Source of the DNA: Citrobacter sp.
Lineage (GTDB): Bacteria; Pseudomonadota; Gammaproteobacteria; Enterobacterales; Enterobacteriaceae
Direction: 5' to 3'
DNA length: 54,640 nt
Assembly: GCA_019415335.1 (NCBI GenBank)
Contig: DXKH01000035.1
Span: forward strand, 1 to 54,640
In this document: positions 21,038-32,502 of the stretch, piece after piece
Layout of the letters: every line of letters begins with the position of its first letter
Numbering within the stretch: the stretch's first letter is position 1
The notes under the pieces: model-generated
The model's database searches: none
What the model saw: the letters and a program-made list of their open reading frames with translations, nothing else
Told to the model about the DNA's origin: nothing
Made by a program: the position numbers and the translations under genes

Positions 21038-21421
21038 TTACCCTACCCGATGTGGCGTATCACGTAAACGTGACAACCACTGGACGGCCTGATTGCTATC
21101 ATCCTGTTGGGCAATGATGTAGCCGTGCGGCAACGTTCTGTCGAGCACCGCTTTGGCGGCGGCACTCTGGTCGCTGGAATCGAAAGTGATGAGCAGAGTG
21201 TCATTCTTCGGTGTAATGCTTTTAAAACGAATGCCATTAGCGTCGAGGTGATGCCAGATCGAGAAACCGTCCGGCATGCTGGCACCCTGGTGGACGGCAC
21301 GGATCGCGAGCGTGGATTCTTGCTGACGAATCGCTGACCAGACCAACAGCATGGCACTCAACGCCAGCAGAAAGGCGGTGCTCCAGGCCAGTTGTTTAAG
21401 CGTTATGCGCGGTTTCAGCAT
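21038..21421 (-). CDS. mzrA: Modulator of the EnvZ/OmpR regulon
   Basis: A 127-aa inner-membrane protein with one N-terminal membrane segment ([19 protein letters not shown]) and a periplasmic domain ([23 protein letters not shown]). In E. coli MzrA binds EnvZ and links the CpxA/CpxR envelope response to OmpR. It follows yqjA by three bases, as in E. coli, so the two are co-transcribed. The N-terminal 20 residues diverge from E. coli while the periplasmic part is conserved. Confidence 0.94.
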   Translation of the reverse strand: MLKPRITLKQLAWSTAFLLALSAMLLVWSAIRQQESTLAIRAVHQGASMPDGFSIWHHLDANGIRFKSITPKNDTLLITFDSSDQSAAAKAVLDRTLPHGYIIAQQDDSNQAVQWLSRLRDTPHRVG

Positions 21422-21424
21422 CCC

Positions 21425-22087
21425 TTACCCTCGATTCCCGTATTTCTTTTTCCACAGGACAACCAGTGACCCGCCCAGGCCAAAAACCAGCAGCACGACA
21501 GGTAACAGCATCAGGCATGACATCAACTGATCTTCATACTTCAGGAATACCGGCGTTTTCCCCAGCAGATAACCCAGGCTGGTTAAAATCAGCACCCACA
21601 GCAAGCCACTCATCCAGTTGAAAAATTGAAAGCGGGCATTATTCAGGCCAGATAAACCCGCGATGGTAGGCAGCAGTGTACGAACAAACGCGATAAAACG
21701 GCCAATCAGCAGGGCGGAAAGACCATGCTTATGGAACAAGTGGTGGGCGCGTTGATGATAGTGAGCGGGCAGGTGCGATAACCAGTTTTGTACGATGCGG
21801 GTATTGCCCAGCCATCGACCCTGAATATAGCTCAGCCAGCAACCGAGGCTTGCCGCTGCTGTCAGCAACAGAATGGTTTGCGGAAAGCCCATGGCGCCTT
21901 TGGCAATCAGAACACCCACTAACACCAGTAAACTGTCGCCGGGCAAAAAGGCGGCTGGCAGCAACCCATTCTCCAGAAACAGAATCATAAATAAAACAAA
22001 ATAGAGCATGCCAATCATGGAAGGATTGGCCAGTGTTTCAAAATCCTGCGCCCACAGGGCATGCAGTAATTGAGTCAAAAGTTCCAT
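21425..22087 (-). CDS. yqjA: DedA-family membrane protein YqjA
   Basis: A 220-aa DedA/SNARE-associated (VTT-domain) inner-membrane protein. The key family motif is seen: [20 protein letters not shown] with acidic E39/D51-type residues, and [19 protein letters not shown] near 130-150. E. coli YqjA is a proton-dependent osmosensing transporter needed for alkaline tolerance and, with YghB, for envelope integrity. Related DedA proteins flip undecaprenyl phosphate or phospholipid. In E. coli its operon with mzrA is Cpx-controlled; I could not identify a clear CpxR box here. Confidence 0.95.
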   Translation of the reverse strand: MELLTQLLHALWAQDFETLANPSMIGMLYFVLFMILFLENGLLPAAFLPGDSLLVLVGVLIAKGAMGFPQTILLLTAAASLGCWLSYIQGRWLGNTRIVQNWLSHLPAHYHQRAHHLFHKHGLSALLIGRFIAFVRTLLPTIAGLSGLNNARFQFFNWMSGLLWVLILTSLGYLLGKTPVFLKYEDQLMSCLMLLPVVLLVFGLGGSLVVLWKKKYGNRG

Positions 22088-22425
22088 TCAGTATTCCAGG
22101 TCGAATTGGTTAACGTCACGCCGGGTTTAACAGTTTGCTACGCCGCATCATTGTTAATGTTTTACATGGTGTGCGAACGGCGCAAAGCCACGGCCTGAAC
22201 TAATCCCTGTTAAAAGTTATGAAGTAAGCAAGCACTAACAAACATAAATTCGAATTGCATCTAATTGTAACAAAGGTCAACGTAGTCCGTTATAGAAATT
22301 ACACGTCCGTTAAAGGTGATTTTGCTGATCGCAGGAGAGGGTGGCGAGAGGATTTACACAGGCTGACACTTTATACCTTTCGCTTACTGACAGGCGCAGC
22401 GGCGCGCCTGTTGTATCAAGATATT
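22088..22425. other. Intergenic region between exuR and yqjA
   Basis: 338 bp without a gene I can support. It must hold the yqjA-mzrA promoter (minus strand) and the exuR 3' end. A hairpin CAGGCGC...GCGCCTG at 22391-22410 lies just past exuR but lacks a T-tract on the minus strand, so it is only a weak terminator candidate. Confidence 0.4.
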
Positions 22426-23202
22426 TTATTTTGTCGCGTTAGCCGCGGTATCGAGATGAACCACCGGATTTTCGGCAAACAGGTAACGGTCGGCATTGAA
22501 TTCAAAATCGTCGCTGGTTTCATTGAACAGCATGATTTTTGTGTTCTCGAGGTGTTGCCACATCGCCAGTTTTGCCGCATGCGGGTCTTTGCGGATCAAT
22601 GCCTTAAGAATTTGATCGTGGTCGTCGCACCAGTTATCCACGGTACGCGCATCAATATGTTCGTGCAGTTTCTTCCAGTACGGGTTGTGACTGCGCTGAG
22701 TCCACATTTTTTCCACGATAGCGGCCAGCGCAGAGTTCTGCGTGGCTAACGCCACCTGAATGTGGAATTGCAGGTCCCATTCGGAGTCGCGGAAACATTT
22801 TTCATTGCGCGCCTGTTCCTGGATCGTCATCAGTTTCATGATGTCTTGCTTGGTAACCTGGGTGGCGGCAAACTCCGCAATGTTGCTTTCGATAAGCTGA
22901 CGCGCCTGTAGCAATTCAAAAGGACCGTAGTTGGCAAATTCCAGCGACTCGTCAGTGGCCTGTTGGTAGCGCGGCTGATTGGAAATCACGTGAATCCCGG
23001 AACCTTTACGGACCTCAACAAACCCTTCGACTTCCAGCATGATGATGGCTTCACGAACCACGGTACGGCTGACATTTTTTTCATCGGCAATAAAACGTTC
23101 GGCAGGCAATTTATCGCCCACCAGATAAACGCCCTGTTCGATGCGCTCTTTTAAATCAGCAGCAAGTTGTTGATACAAACGTCGTGGTTCAGTGATTTCC
23201 AT
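22426..23202 (-). CDS. exuR: Hexuronate-regulon repressor (GntR/FadR type)
   Basis: A 258-aa GntR-family repressor of hexuronate genes, relieved by galacturonate/glucuronate. The winged helix at 8-75 has [16 protein letters not shown] and [21 protein letters not shown]; the FCD ligand domain follows with D/H metal-ligand candidates ([20 protein letters not shown]). Close to E. coli ExuR in length and sequence. ATG 23202 (MEITEPRR) is used; the five extra upstream residues do not align. It lies downstream of exuT on the same strand, separated by a strong terminator, so it probably has its own promoter. Confidence 0.96.
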   Translation of the reverse strand: MEITEPRRLYQQLAADLKERIEQGVYLVGDKLPAERFIADEKNVSRTVVREAIIMLEVEGFVEVRKGSGIHVISNQPRYQQATDESLEFANYGPFELLQARQLIESNIAEFAATQVTKQDIMKLMTIQEQARNEKCFRDSEWDLQFHIQVALATQNSALAAIVEKMWTQRSHNPYWKKLHEHIDARTVDNWCDDHDQILKALIRKDPHAAKLAMWQHLENTKIMLFNETSDDFEFNADRYLFAENPVVHLDTAANATK

Positions 23203-23275
23203 ATGCACTCCAGGCATGATACGGCAGACTGTATTTGTTATACCACTTTCGCGAGGTTGGCTCTATATGCAGAAA

Positions 23276-23309
23276 CGAAAAAGCCGCCTGCGAGTGCCAG
23301 CAGGCGGCT
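23276..23309 (-). terminator. Intrinsic terminator after exuT
   Basis: On the minus strand AGCCGCCTGC/GCAGGCGGCT forms a perfect 10-bp stem with an 8-nt loop, followed by TTTTTCG, 30 nt past the exuT stop. Confidence 0.9.
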
Positions 23310-23339
23310 GAGTTTGCTTATGCGTTATCCGTCGACAGG

Positions 23340-24641
23340 CTAACTTTGCGCCGCTGGTTCATCGAACTGCGGGCCAGAATCGATGTCACTGGCCGGTTTG
23401 TTTTGCAGCACGGTCCAGATAACCAGCGCGCCCAACAGGTCGAACACGGCCAGTACCGCAAACAGCGGGCTGAAGCCGATGGTGTCAGCCAGCGCGCCGA
23501 CCACCAGGGCGAACAGCGTACTCGCCAGCCAGGCGGACATCCCGGTCAGACCGTTCGCCGTAGCCACTTCGTTACGACCAAAGACATCAGAAGAGAGCGT
23601 AATCAGCGCACCGGACAGGGCCTGGTGAGCAAAACCACCAATACACAGCAGCATGATGGCGATGTACGGGCTGGTGAACAGACCGATCATCCCTGGGCCA
23701 ATCATCAGTACAGCACCCAGTGTGACAACCATTTTACGTGAGACAATCAGGTTAACGCCAAACCAGCGCTGGAACAGCGGTGGCAGATAACCCCCCACGA
23801 TGCAACCGAGGTCAGCAAACAGCATCGGCATCCAGGCGAACATCGCAATTTCTTTCAGGTTAAAGCCATAGACTTTGAACATGAACAGCGGGATCCAGGC
23901 GTTAAACGTCCCCCAGGCGGGTTCTGCCAGGAAACGCGGCAGCGCGATGCCCCAGAACTGGCGGTTACGCAGGATCTGCGCGAGTGACATTTTCTTTTTG
24001 GTGCTGTTTTTATGCTGCGCTTCCTGACCATTAATGATGTAGTCGCGCTCTTCGTCCGTCAGTTTTTTCTGGTCACGTGGATGCTTATAAAAGACAAGCC
24101 AGGACATGGCCCAGATGAAGCTCAGGACACCAGAGATGATGAACGCCATCTGCCAGCTGTGCATCACGATCGCCCAGACAACCAGCGGCGGGGCAATCAT
24201 CGCACCGATAGAGGAGCCGACGTTAAAGTAGCCGACCGCAATGGAACGTTCTTTCGCCGGGAACCATTCGGAACTGGCTTTCAGACCTGCCGGGATCATC
24301 GCGGCTTCTGCCGCACCGACCGCACCACGCGCCAGCGCCAGGCCACCCCAGCTTCCTGCCAGCGCGGTTGCGCCACAGAAAACGGCCCATAGCACGGCAA
24401 ACATTGCGTAGCCTATTTTGGTTCCCAGTACGTCCAGTACGTAGCCGGCAACAGGTTGCATGACAGTGTAAGCAGCAGAATAGGCTGCGATGATATAGGA
24501 GTACTGTTGGGTAGAGATGTGCAACTCTTCCATCAGAGTTGGCGCAGCTGCCGCCACAGTGTTACGCGTCAGGTAACCCAGCACGGTGCCAAGCGTCACC
24601 AGTGCAATCATGTACCAACGTAACCCTTTAATTTTACGCAT
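23340..24641 (-). CDS. exuT: Hexuronate (galacturonate/glucuronate) transporter
   Basis: A 433-aa major-facilitator proton symporter (anion:cation symporter family) that imports D-galacturonate and D-glucuronate. It has twelve predicted membrane segments, with LGYLTRNTVAAAAPTLMEEL in the first part and a long cytoplasmic loop near 185-230. It matches E. coli ExuT. The start MRKIKGLRWYM at 24641 agrees with E. coli and has TGAGGT upstream; the ORF opening (24812) would put 57 implausible residues before it. It is divergent from uxaC. Confidence 0.95.
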   Translation of the reverse strand: MRKIKGLRWYMIALVTLGTVLGYLTRNTVAAAAPTLMEELHISTQQYSYIIAAYSAAYTVMQPVAGYVLDVLGTKIGYAMFAVLWAVFCGATALAGSWGGLALARGAVGAAEAAMIPAGLKASSEWFPAKERSIAVGYFNVGSSIGAMIAPPLVVWAIVMHSWQMAFIISGVLSFIWAMSWLVFYKHPRDQKKLTDEERDYIINGQEAQHKNSTKKKMSLAQILRNRQFWGIALPRFLAEPAWGTFNAWIPLFMFKVYGFNLKEIAMFAWMPMLFADLGCIVGGYLPPLFQRWFGVNLIVSRKMVVTLGAVLMIGPGMIGLFTSPYIAIMLLCIGGFAHQALSGALITLSSDVFGRNEVATANGLTGMSAWLASTLFALVVGALADTIGFSPLFAVLAVFDLLGALVIWTVLQNKPASDIDSGPQFDEPAAQS

Positions 24642-24863
24642 GTAAAACCTCATCGTTTTGTTATTTCCGCAAGGATCGCGGTCATCTTCCTGCCAGTGGC
24701 AGAGGATGCTGTTTACGACGGGGTAACCAAAAAAAGCCGGTACGCCCGAACGTTGCCATAAATAAATTTTGCTAATTCGGTTTCCGTACCGGTCAATCCG
24801 ATGATGATTCATCGGTAACTTTGCATTCCGTCGGCTTATGTATCGCGACGGCAGAAAGATAAC

Positions 24864-24874
24864 TTGTCATACAA
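24864..24874. promoter_or_regulatory. Candidate ExuR operator
   Basis: The palindrome TTGT-CAT-ACAA lies in the exuT/uxaC divergent region, 223 bp from exuT. ExuR/UxuR operators in enterics are AT-rich palindromes of TTGT/ACAA or TTGGT/ACCAA type. A TTGGTGTG half-site-like sequence occurs near 25043. The assignment is inferred from symmetry and location. Confidence 0.45.
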
Positions 24875-24882
24875 CTTCAAAA

Positions 24883-24898
24883 GGTGAGTGCCATCACA
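24883..24898. promoter_or_regulatory. CRP-binding site in exuT-uxaC region
   Basis: GGTGA-GTGCCA-TCACA matches the CRP core TGTGA-N6-TCACA at 9 of 10 positions. It sits 9 bp from the candidate ExuR palindrome, suiting cAMP-dependent activation of hexuronate genes. Confidence 0.65.
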
Positions 24899-25004
24899 AA
24901 AGTGTGAATCTTAGCGTGGTTATTATTTCGATTAGACGATGCCAGAGCTGGCGCGGGCTGGGGCGGCGTTTACCTCTTTGAGGGTAAACAATTTGTCAGC
25001 ATTT

Positions 25005-26524
<1,520 letters not shown>

Positions 26525-26538
26525 GGTCCGGGGTTGAT

Positions 26539-28026
26539 ATGCAATACATCAAAATCCATGTGCAGGATAACGTTGCGGTCGCGCTGGCTGATTTGGCGCA
26601 GGGAACAGACGTCACTGTGGACAACCACACCGTAACGCTTCGCCAGGATGTTGCTCGCGGACATAAATTTGCTCTGAGTGACATCAAGAAAGGGGCGTAC
26701 GTGATTAAGTATGGCCAACCTATCGGCCATGCTTTGGCGGACATTGCGGCGGGTGAACATATTCACGCCCACAATACTCGCACCAATCTGAGCGATTTGG
26801 ATGAGTATAGCTATCAACCTGATTTTCAGGATCTTCCCGCGCAACCTGCGGATCGCGACGTGCAGATTTATCGTCGCGCTAATGGGGACGTCGGGGTACG
26901 AAACGAACTCTGGATCCTGCCAACCGTTGGCTGCGTTAACGGGATTGCGCGGCAGATCCAGAGCCGTTTCCTGAAAGAGACCCATGATGCCGAGGGCACC
27001 GACGGTGTCTTTCTGTTCAGCCACACTTACGGTTGCTCGCAGCTTGGCGACGATCACATCAATACCCGAACTATGCTGCAAAACATGGTCCGTCACCCGA
27101 ATGCCGGCGCGGTGCTGGTGATTGGCCTGGGGTGTGAAAACAACCAGGTCGATGCTTTCCGCGAAACGCTGGGCGACTTCGATCCTGAACGCGTGCACTT
27201 TATGATTTGTCAGCATCAGGACGATGAAGTGGAGGCCGGACTTGAGCATCTCCATCAGCTTTATGATGTGATGCGTCACGACAAACGCGAGCCGGGGAAA
27301 CTGAGCGAGCTGAAGTTTGGTCTGGAGTGTGGCGGTTCTGACGGGCTTTCCGGGATCACCGCGAACCCGATGCTCGGTCGCTTCTCTGACTACATGATTG
27401 CCAACGGCGGCACCACCGTGCTAACTGAAGTGCCGGAGATGTTCGGTGCGGAGCAACTGCTGATGAGTCACTGCCGCGACGAAGAGACGTTCGGCAAACT
27501 GGTCACCATGGTCAATGACTTCAAGCAGTATTTTATCGCCCACAACCAGCCGATTTACGAGAACCCTTCGCCGGGTAACAAAGCCGGTGGGATCACCACG
27601 CTGGAAGATAAGTCGTTGGGTTGCACGCAGAAAGCGGGTTCCAGCCAGGTGGTTGACGTGCTGCGCTACGGCGAGCGTCTGAAAACCCACGGTCTGAATC
27701 TGCTGAGCGCGCCGGGTAATGATGCGGTTGCCACCAGTGCGCTGGCGGGGGCCGGTTGTCACATGGTGTTGTTCAGCACCGGTCGCGGTACCCCTTACGG
27801 CGGATTTGTGCCGACGGTAAAAATCGCCACCAACAGCGAACTGGCTGCGAAGAAAAAGCACTGGATCGACTTTGATGCGGGTCAGTTGATCCACGGCAAA
27901 GCGATGCCACAATTGCTGAATGAGTTCATTGATACCATCGTCGATTTTGCCAACGGCAAGCCGACCTGCAATGAACGCAATGATTTCCGCGAACTGGCTA
28001 TCTTTAAAAGCGGCGTAACGTTGTAA
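26539..28026 (+). CDS. uxaA: Altronate dehydratase
   Basis: A 495-aa enzyme that dehydrates D-altronate to 2-keto-3-deoxy-gluconate in galacturonate catabolism. The N-terminal SAF domain (residues 1-90, DVARGHKFALSDIKKG) precedes the UxaA catalytic domain (RNELWILPTVGCVNG, SHTYGCSQLGDD, GLGCENNQ, GLECGGSDG). Length equals E. coli UxaA. It is co-transcribed with uxaC. The intermediate tagaturonate reductase UxaB is not in this window; it is unlinked in E. coli too. Confidence 0.96.
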   Translation: MQYIKIHVQDNVAVALADLAQGTDVTVDNHTVTLRQDVARGHKFALSDIKKGAYVIKYGQPIGHALADIAAGEHIHAHNTRTNLSDLDEYSYQPDFQDLPAQPADRDVQIYRRANGDVGVRNELWILPTVGCVNGIARQIQSRFLKETHDAEGTDGVFLFSHTYGCSQLGDDHINTRTMLQNMVRHPNAGAVLVIGLGCENNQVDAFRETLGDFDPERVHFMICQHQDDEVEAGLEHLHQLYDVMRHDKREPGKLSELKFGLECGGSDGLSGITANPMLGRFSDYMIANGGTTVLTEVPEMFGAEQLLMSHCRDEETFGKLVTMVNDFKQYFIAHNQPIYENPSPGNKAGGITTLEDKSLGCTQKAGSSQVVDVLRYGERLKTHGLNLLSAPGNDAVATSALAGAGCHMVLFSTGRGTPYGGFVPTVKIATNSELAAKKKHWIDFDAGQLIHGKAMPQLLNEFIDTIVDFANGKPTCNERNDFRELAIFKSGVTL

Positions 28027-28067
28027 TTACCCTTTCCCTTTCGGGTAATCACGAGAATCTGGATTTT

Positions 28068-28107
28068 AAAAACGACGTTTCATATGATGAAGCGTCGTTT
28101 GTTTTTG
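28068..28107 (+). terminator. Terminator of uxaCA
   Basis: A long hairpin: AAACGACG, an inner TTCAT-ATG-ATGAA extension, then CGTCGTTT followed by GTTTTTG. It ends about 23 nt before the ygjV start. A smaller ATTACCC/GGGTAAT hairpin at 28026-28049 precedes it. Confidence 0.85.
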
Positions 28108-28129
28108 TATTTCCTGACAAGGATCTCCC

Positions 28130-28684
28130 ATGACCGCGTATTGGCTGGCTCAGGGCGTCGGTGTGCTCGCGTTTCTGATTGGCATTACGACGTTTTTCAA
28201 TCGCGATGAGCGCCGCTTCCGACTCCAGCTTGCCGTCTATAGCGCCACGATAGGCGTACACTTCTTTCTGATGGGTGCCTGGCCCGCCGGGATGAGCGCG
28301 GAACTCAATACCGTGCGTACCCTGGTGTCGATGCGCACCCGCAAACTGTGGGTGATGGCGCTGTTTATTATCCTCACGCTGGTGCTTGGGCTGGCAAAAC
28401 TACAGCATGCTATGGAAATTCTGCCTATCATCGGCACGCTCGCCAGTACCTGGGCGCTGTTCCGCTGTAAAGGATTAACGGTGCGCTGCGTGATGTGGTG
28501 CGCGACAGCCTGCTGGGTGGTACATAACTTCTGGCTGGGATCGATCGGCGGTACGCTGATTGAAGGCAGTTTTCTGGTGATGAACGGGCTGAACATTATC
28601 CGCTTCTGGCGTATGAAACGCCGGGGAATCGATCCGTTCAAAATTGAGAAAAGTGTACAGGAAGAGAACCCTTCCGCCAGATGA
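28130..28684 (+). CDS. ygjV: Inner-membrane protein YgjV
   Basis: A 184-aa membrane protein of the YgjV family with five or six hydrophobic segments (WLAQGVGVLAFLIGITTFF; VYSATIGVHFFLMG; ILPIIGTLASTWALF; IEGSFLVMNGLNIIRFWRM). It aligns over its full length with E. coli YgjV (183 aa), with moderate divergence in the middle. Function unknown. An AAGGAT ribosome-binding site precedes ATG 28130. It is convergent with sstT, with its stop inside the loop of a shared terminator. Confidence 0.9.
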   Translation: MTAYWLAQGVGVLAFLIGITTFFNRDERRFRLQLAVYSATIGVHFFLMGAWPAGMSAELNTVRTLVSMRTRKLWVMALFIILTLVLGLAKLQHAMEILPIIGTLASTWALFRCKGLTVRCVMWCATACWVVHNFWLGSIGGTLIEGSFLVMNGLNIIRFWRMKRRGIDPFKIEKSVQEENPSAR

Positions 28685-28692
28685 CGGAAGGG
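28669..28692. terminator. Bidirectional hairpin between ygjV and sstT
   Basis: CCCTTCCG-CCAGATGA-CGGAAGGG: a perfect 8-bp stem. The ygjV stop codon lies in its loop. T-tracts are poor on both sides. Confidence 0.6.
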
Positions 28693-28700
28693 GCTGGGGC

Positions 28701-29945
28701 TTAGCTGCGCAGAGGATTATTCGCCAGACGTTCGTCTTCAGCCTGGCAGGCCGCCGCGGTAAACAGAACGTCAGTTGACGAGTTCAGCGCGGTTTCACAG
28801 GAATCCTGCAGCACGCCGATGATAAAGCCGACAGCAACCACCTGCATGGCGATATCGTTCGGGATACCAAACATATTACAGGCCAGCGGGATCAGCAGCA
28901 GCGAGCCACCCGCAACACCCGATGCGCCACAGGCACACAGAGAAGCGACGACGCTCAACAGCAGCGCGGTAGGCAGATCTACCGGGATCCCCAGCGTATT
29001 GACCGCCGCCAGCGTTAACACCGTAATGGTGATCGCCGCGCCCGCCATATTGATGGTTGCGCCCAGCGGGATAGAAACGGAATAGGTATCGCGATCCAGA
29101 TTCAGTTTTTCACACAGCGCCATATTCACCGGAATATTCGCTGCAGAACTGCGGGTGAAGAAGGCGTAAACGCCGCTTTCACGCAGGCAGGCAAAGACCA
29201 GCAGATATGGGTTGCGACGAATTTTCCAGAACACCAGCAGCGGGTTGATAACCAGCGCGACCAGCGCCATACAGCCGACCAGCACAACCAGCAGTTGCGC
29301 GTAGCCCCACAGCGTCGCGAACCCGGTGGTCGCCAGCGTGGAAGAAACCAGACCAAAAATACCGATCGGGGCAAAACGAATCACCAGTTTCACCATAAAG
29401 GTAACGGCGTTCGACATATCATTGACCAGATTTTTGGTGGTGTCGTTGCCGTGACGCAGGGCAAAACCAAGACCCACCGCCCACACCAGGATGCCGATAT
29501 AGTTGGCATTCAGCAGTGCATCAATGGGGTTGGAAACCATGCTCATCAGCAAACCACGTAGTACTTCCACAATGCCTGACGGCGGCACGATATCATGCGA
29601 GCTGGTGGCCAGATGCAACGTTGAAGGGAAGGCGAAGCTGAAGACTACCGCGGCAAGCGCCGCAGAAAACGTCCCCAACAGATAGAGAAACAGAATCGGG
29701 CGAATGCTGGTTTTTTGCCCGTGCTGGTGGTTCGCGATCGATGCCATCACCAGCATCAGAACCAGCACCGGTGCGACGGCTTTTAATGCGCCGACGAACA
29801 GCGTGCCGAGCAGGCCAACGGCAATGGCCGCCGGTTTTGAAATCCATGCCAGTAAGATCCCCAGTACGAGACCCACCAAAATTTGTTTTACCAGGCTTCC
29901 TTGAGCCAAACGCTGCAGCAGCCCCGATGAACGTTGCGTAGTCAT
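28701..29945 (-). CDS. sstT: Serine/threonine:Na+ symporter
   Basis: A 414-aa inner-membrane transporter of the DAACS (glutamate transporter-fold) family that takes up L-serine and L-threonine with Na+. The hairpin region ([20 protein letters not shown]), the [12 protein letters not shown] segment and [21 protein letters not shown] are family hallmarks. Length equals E. coli SstT (YgjU). With tdcC it gives a second threonine/serine importer in the window. Threonine represses its activity in E. coli by an unknown route. Confidence 0.96.
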   Translation of the reverse strand: MTTQRSSGLLQRLAQGSLVKQILVGLVLGILLAWISKPAAIAVGLLGTLFVGALKAVAPVLVLMLVMASIANHQHGQKTSIRPILFLYLLGTFSAALAAVVFSFAFPSTLHLATSSHDIVPPSGIVEVLRGLLMSMVSNPIDALLNANYIGILVWAVGLGFALRHGNDTTKNLVNDMSNAVTFMVKLVIRFAPIGIFGLVSSTLATTGFATLWGYAQLLVVLVGCMALVALVINPLLVFWKIRRNPYLLVFACLRESGVYAFFTRSSAANIPVNMALCEKLNLDRDTYSVSIPLGATINMAGAAITITVLTLAAVNTLGIPVDLPTALLLSVVASLCACGASGVAGGSLLLIPLACNMFGIPNDIAMQVVAVGFIIGVLQDSCETALNSSTDVLFTAAACQAEDERLANNPLRS

Positions 29946-30197
29946 TTCTTGATCCTTTCATTGTGTTATTGCCCATCCTTTGGACGTTCTTGGGACGTCT
30001 CTTTCCGGATGTAACAAAGTGTTTGCCTGGTTGAGTATAAGGAAAGATAACGCTTCGGGAAGCGAAATATGCTGGATTTTATGTTGTGGTCATATTTTAT
30101 AACTTTGCATTAACAATGATGTGACATGTTCTGCAAATAGCAGACGCCAGATTGTCTATTGGCCGGGGACGCGCTAGCGCCGCCCGGCACAGCAGAA

Positions 30198-31163
30198 TTA
30201 CGCCTGTTGTTTCTTATCGTGCTGGTAGTTGACCCAGGCATTGATCAGTAATGTCACGACCAGGATGCCAAATACCACGCCGAGCGAAATCGCAATCGGG
30301 ATATGGTAAAAGTCGACGATCAGCATCTTTATACCGATAAACACCAGGATCACCGCCAGGCCGTATTTCAGCATGGAGAACCGCTCTGCAACTCCCGACA
30401 GCAGGAAGTACATGGCACGCAGGCCCAGGATCGCAAACAGGTTTGAGGTCAGTACGATGAACGGATCGGTGGTAACGGCGAAAATGGCGGGAATACTGTC
30501 GACCGCAAAAATAACGTCGCTCAGTTCTACCAGAATCAGCACCAGAAGCAGCGGTGTGGCATACAACAGACCCTTTTTACGCACGAAGAAATGTTCGTTT
30601 TCGATGGTATCCGTCATACGCAGATGTCCACGCAGCCAGCGCACCAGCGGTCGGTCGCCGATACCGGAATCATCCTCTTTCGCCAGTGCCATTTTCACCC
30701 CGGTAAACAGGAGGAATGCGCCAAACAGGTACAGGATCCAGTCAAACTGGGTGATAAGCCAGGTGCCGGCAAAAATCATTATCGTACGCAGGATGATTGC
30801 ACCCAATACACCGTACACCAATACCCGACGCTGCAGGGCAGGCGGCACCGAGAAGTAGCTGAACAACATCAGCCAGACAAAGACGTTATCGACGGCGAGG
30901 GATTTTTCGATCAGATAACCGGTGAGGAACGCCAGCGCCTGCGGATCGGCGACGGCGCGGCCTTCGGTTTGTACCAGGTACCACCAGAAGGCAGCGTTAA
31001 ACAGCAATGAGAGCGTGACCCAGACCAGGGACCAGGCAGCCGCTTGCTTCATGGTCATCGTATGTACGCCACGACGCCCCTGCAAAAAGAGGTCGATAGC
31101 CAGCATGATCACCACAACAACAGCGAATCCGCCCCATAACAACGGTGTGCCGACAGTATTCAT
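30198..31163 (-). CDS. alx: TerC-family membrane protein Alx, pH/Mn2+ responsive
   Basis: A 321-aa TerC-family inner-membrane protein with about nine segments and the conserved acidic metal-transport motifs ([36 protein letters not shown]). E. coli Alx is induced at high pH and is implicated in Mn2+ export. Three consecutive ATG codons occur (31169-31161). The third, at 31163, gives the E. coli start MNTVGTP and the best spacing (7 nt) from AAGGA. Translation is governed by the leader at 31170-31371. Confidence 0.95.
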   Translation of the reverse strand: MNTVGTPLLWGGFAVVVVIMLAIDLFLQGRRGVHTMTMKQAAAWSLVWVTLSLLFNAAFWWYLVQTEGRAVADPQALAFLTGYLIEKSLAVDNVFVWLMLFSYFSVPPALQRRVLVYGVLGAIILRTIMIFAGTWLITQFDWILYLFGAFLLFTGVKMALAKEDDSGIGDRPLVRWLRGHLRMTDTIENEHFFVRKKGLLYATPLLLVLILVELSDVIFAVDSIPAIFAVTTDPFIVLTSNLFAILGLRAMYFLLSGVAERFSMLKYGLAVILVFIGIKMLIVDFYHIPIAISLGVVFGILVVTLLINAWVNYQHDKKQQA

Positions 31164-31169
31164 CATCAT

Positions 31170-31371
31170 TCCTTACACATAAAAAAACGGCCAACGTCGG
31201 AAGACGCCAGCCGCTGCTTTTTTATGCATAGACCTCGCCTTCCGGCAAGGTCTCACTTACAACAAAAAAAGAATGCGTTAACGCATTCCTTTTTCGTTGC
31301 CCGGTGACCGGATGTGGTTTTTCACACATCGTAATGACGATCGACCGACAATGAAGTTACTCCCCTTTGCA
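31170..31371 (-). promoter_or_regulatory. alx leader: yybP-ykoY Mn2+ riboswitch / pH-responsive element (SraF)
   Basis: About 200 nt of leader on the minus strand. The family motif AAGGGGAGTA lies at about 31357-31367 (minus). A palindrome AATGCGTTAACGCATT followed by T7 (31263-31285) acts as an intrinsic terminator or alternative stem. A second hairpin CGGCTGGCGTC-TTCC-GACGTTGGCCG followed by T7 (31181-31212) ends just before the ribosome-binding site. This matches the E. coli alx PRE leader, which folds differently in alkaline cells and with Mn2+ to free translation. Confidence 0.85.
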
Positions 31372-31377
31372 GGTAAC

Positions 31378-31406
31378 AAAATATGACAGGCCACGCATTC
31401 CGTCAA
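31378..31406 (-). promoter_or_regulatory. alx sigma-70 promoter
   Basis: On the minus strand TTGACG (31401-31406) and TATTTT (31378-31383) are separated by 17 bp. A start near 31371 gives a leader of about 207 nt, in line with the E. coli leader length I recall. Confidence 0.75.
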
Positions 31407-31434
31407 TGGCCTGTAACATCTGTTTTACAATGTT

Positions 31435-32433
31435 TTACGCAGTGGCTGCGCGGCTGACATCGTCTGCCGGGAAGATGACGCCGGTCTGGCGACGAATCTC
31501 GGTCAGCAGTTTTGCCGTGATGCGACTGATGGATAATCCGGGGTGATTCACTTCATTGGCGTCCACCAGTTCTGCAAACGCCTGTGCCTCATACAGCATA
31601 GTATTGATGTGTTGTGGTTGGGTAAGGTCCTGGGTTTTCCCGCCGCGCGGAACAAAGCAGACCTTCTGGCATTCGGAGATTTTTTCGATCACCAGCGATC
31701 CGGCTTCGCCCTGGATTTCACTGTCGATAACGGAGTCGCTCACTTTGGAATGCTGAAGAGTGACGCTGAAATCACCGTAGTCCATCACCACCACGCCGTG
31801 GGCATCGACGCCGCTTTCCAGCAAACTGGCAGAGGCCTGTACGTTGTGCGGTTCGCCCCACAGCGCCACGGCAGAGGCCAGGCAGTAGAAACCGATGTCC
31901 ATGATCGAGCCGTTTGAGAAGGCCGGGTTAAAGGTGTTCGGGTTTTCGCCGTCAAGATAGCGCTGATAGCGCGAAGAGTACTGGCAGTAATTGAGAAACG
32001 CTTTGCGCACTTTACCGACTTTCGGCAGCGACTGCTGTAACAGCAGGAAGTTAGGCAGGCTGGCGGTTTTAAACGCTTCGTAGAGCACCACCTGATTTTC
32101 CCGCGCACAGGCGATGGCGGCTTCCACTTCGGCCTGATTCGACGCCAGCGGCTTCTCGCAGATCACATGCTTTTTGTGGCTCAGAAACAGCTGAGTCTGG
32201 GGAAAGTGCAGCGAGTTCGGGCTGGCAATGTACACCGCATCAATCGCATCGCTTTGCGCCATCGCATCCAGCGAGGTAAACAGATGTTCGACGAGGTAAT
32301 CATTGGCGAAGGTTTGCGCCTGTTCGAGGCTGCGGGAATAAACTGCGGTTAACTTATATTTGCCGGTCTCATGGGCGGCATCGACAAACTGGCGGGTGAT
32401 CCAGTTTGTGCCAATCACTGCGAAACGTATCAT
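31435..32433 (-). CDS. ygjR: Gfo/Idh/MocA-family oxidoreductase YgjR
   Basis: A 332-aa NAD(P)-dependent dehydrogenase of the Gfo/Idh/MocA family. The Rossmann start is MIRFAVIGTNWITRQF; the catalytic EKP motif is in VICEKPLASN near residue 95, and GSIMDIGFYCLA is near 173. Close to E. coli YgjR (334 aa). The substrate is unknown, probably a sugar or cyclitol. E. coli has ygjQ between ygjR and ygjP; here only ~70 bp separate them, so ygjQ is absent. Confidence 0.93.
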   Translation of the reverse strand: MIRFAVIGTNWITRQFVDAAHETGKYKLTAVYSRSLEQAQTFANDYLVEHLFTSLDAMAQSDAIDAVYIASPNSLHFPQTQLFLSHKKHVICEKPLASNQAEVEAAIACARENQVVLYEAFKTASLPNFLLLQQSLPKVGKVRKAFLNYCQYSSRYQRYLDGENPNTFNPAFSNGSIMDIGFYCLASAVALWGEPHNVQASASLLESGVDAHGVVVMDYGDFSVTLQHSKVSDSVIDSEIQGEAGSLVIEKISECQKVCFVPRGGKTQDLTQPQHINTMLYEAQAFAELVDANEVNHPGLSISRITAKLLTEIRRQTGVIFPADDVSRAATA

Positions 32434-32502
32434 AAATGCCTTCAGGCTCCATAAAGGGATTCTTTCGTCAATTTAGCACGCCTTTATGACAAAGCCAGTG
32501 CG

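Noticed and set aside
22205..22235. Possible CpxR box before yqjA
   Set aside because: GTTAA and GTAAG elements are present, but not the GTAAA-N5-GTAAA spacing; too weak to support.
30160..30190. GC-rich palindrome after alx as a terminator
   Set aside because: It can fold, but has no T-tract on the minus strand, so it was not listed as a terminator.
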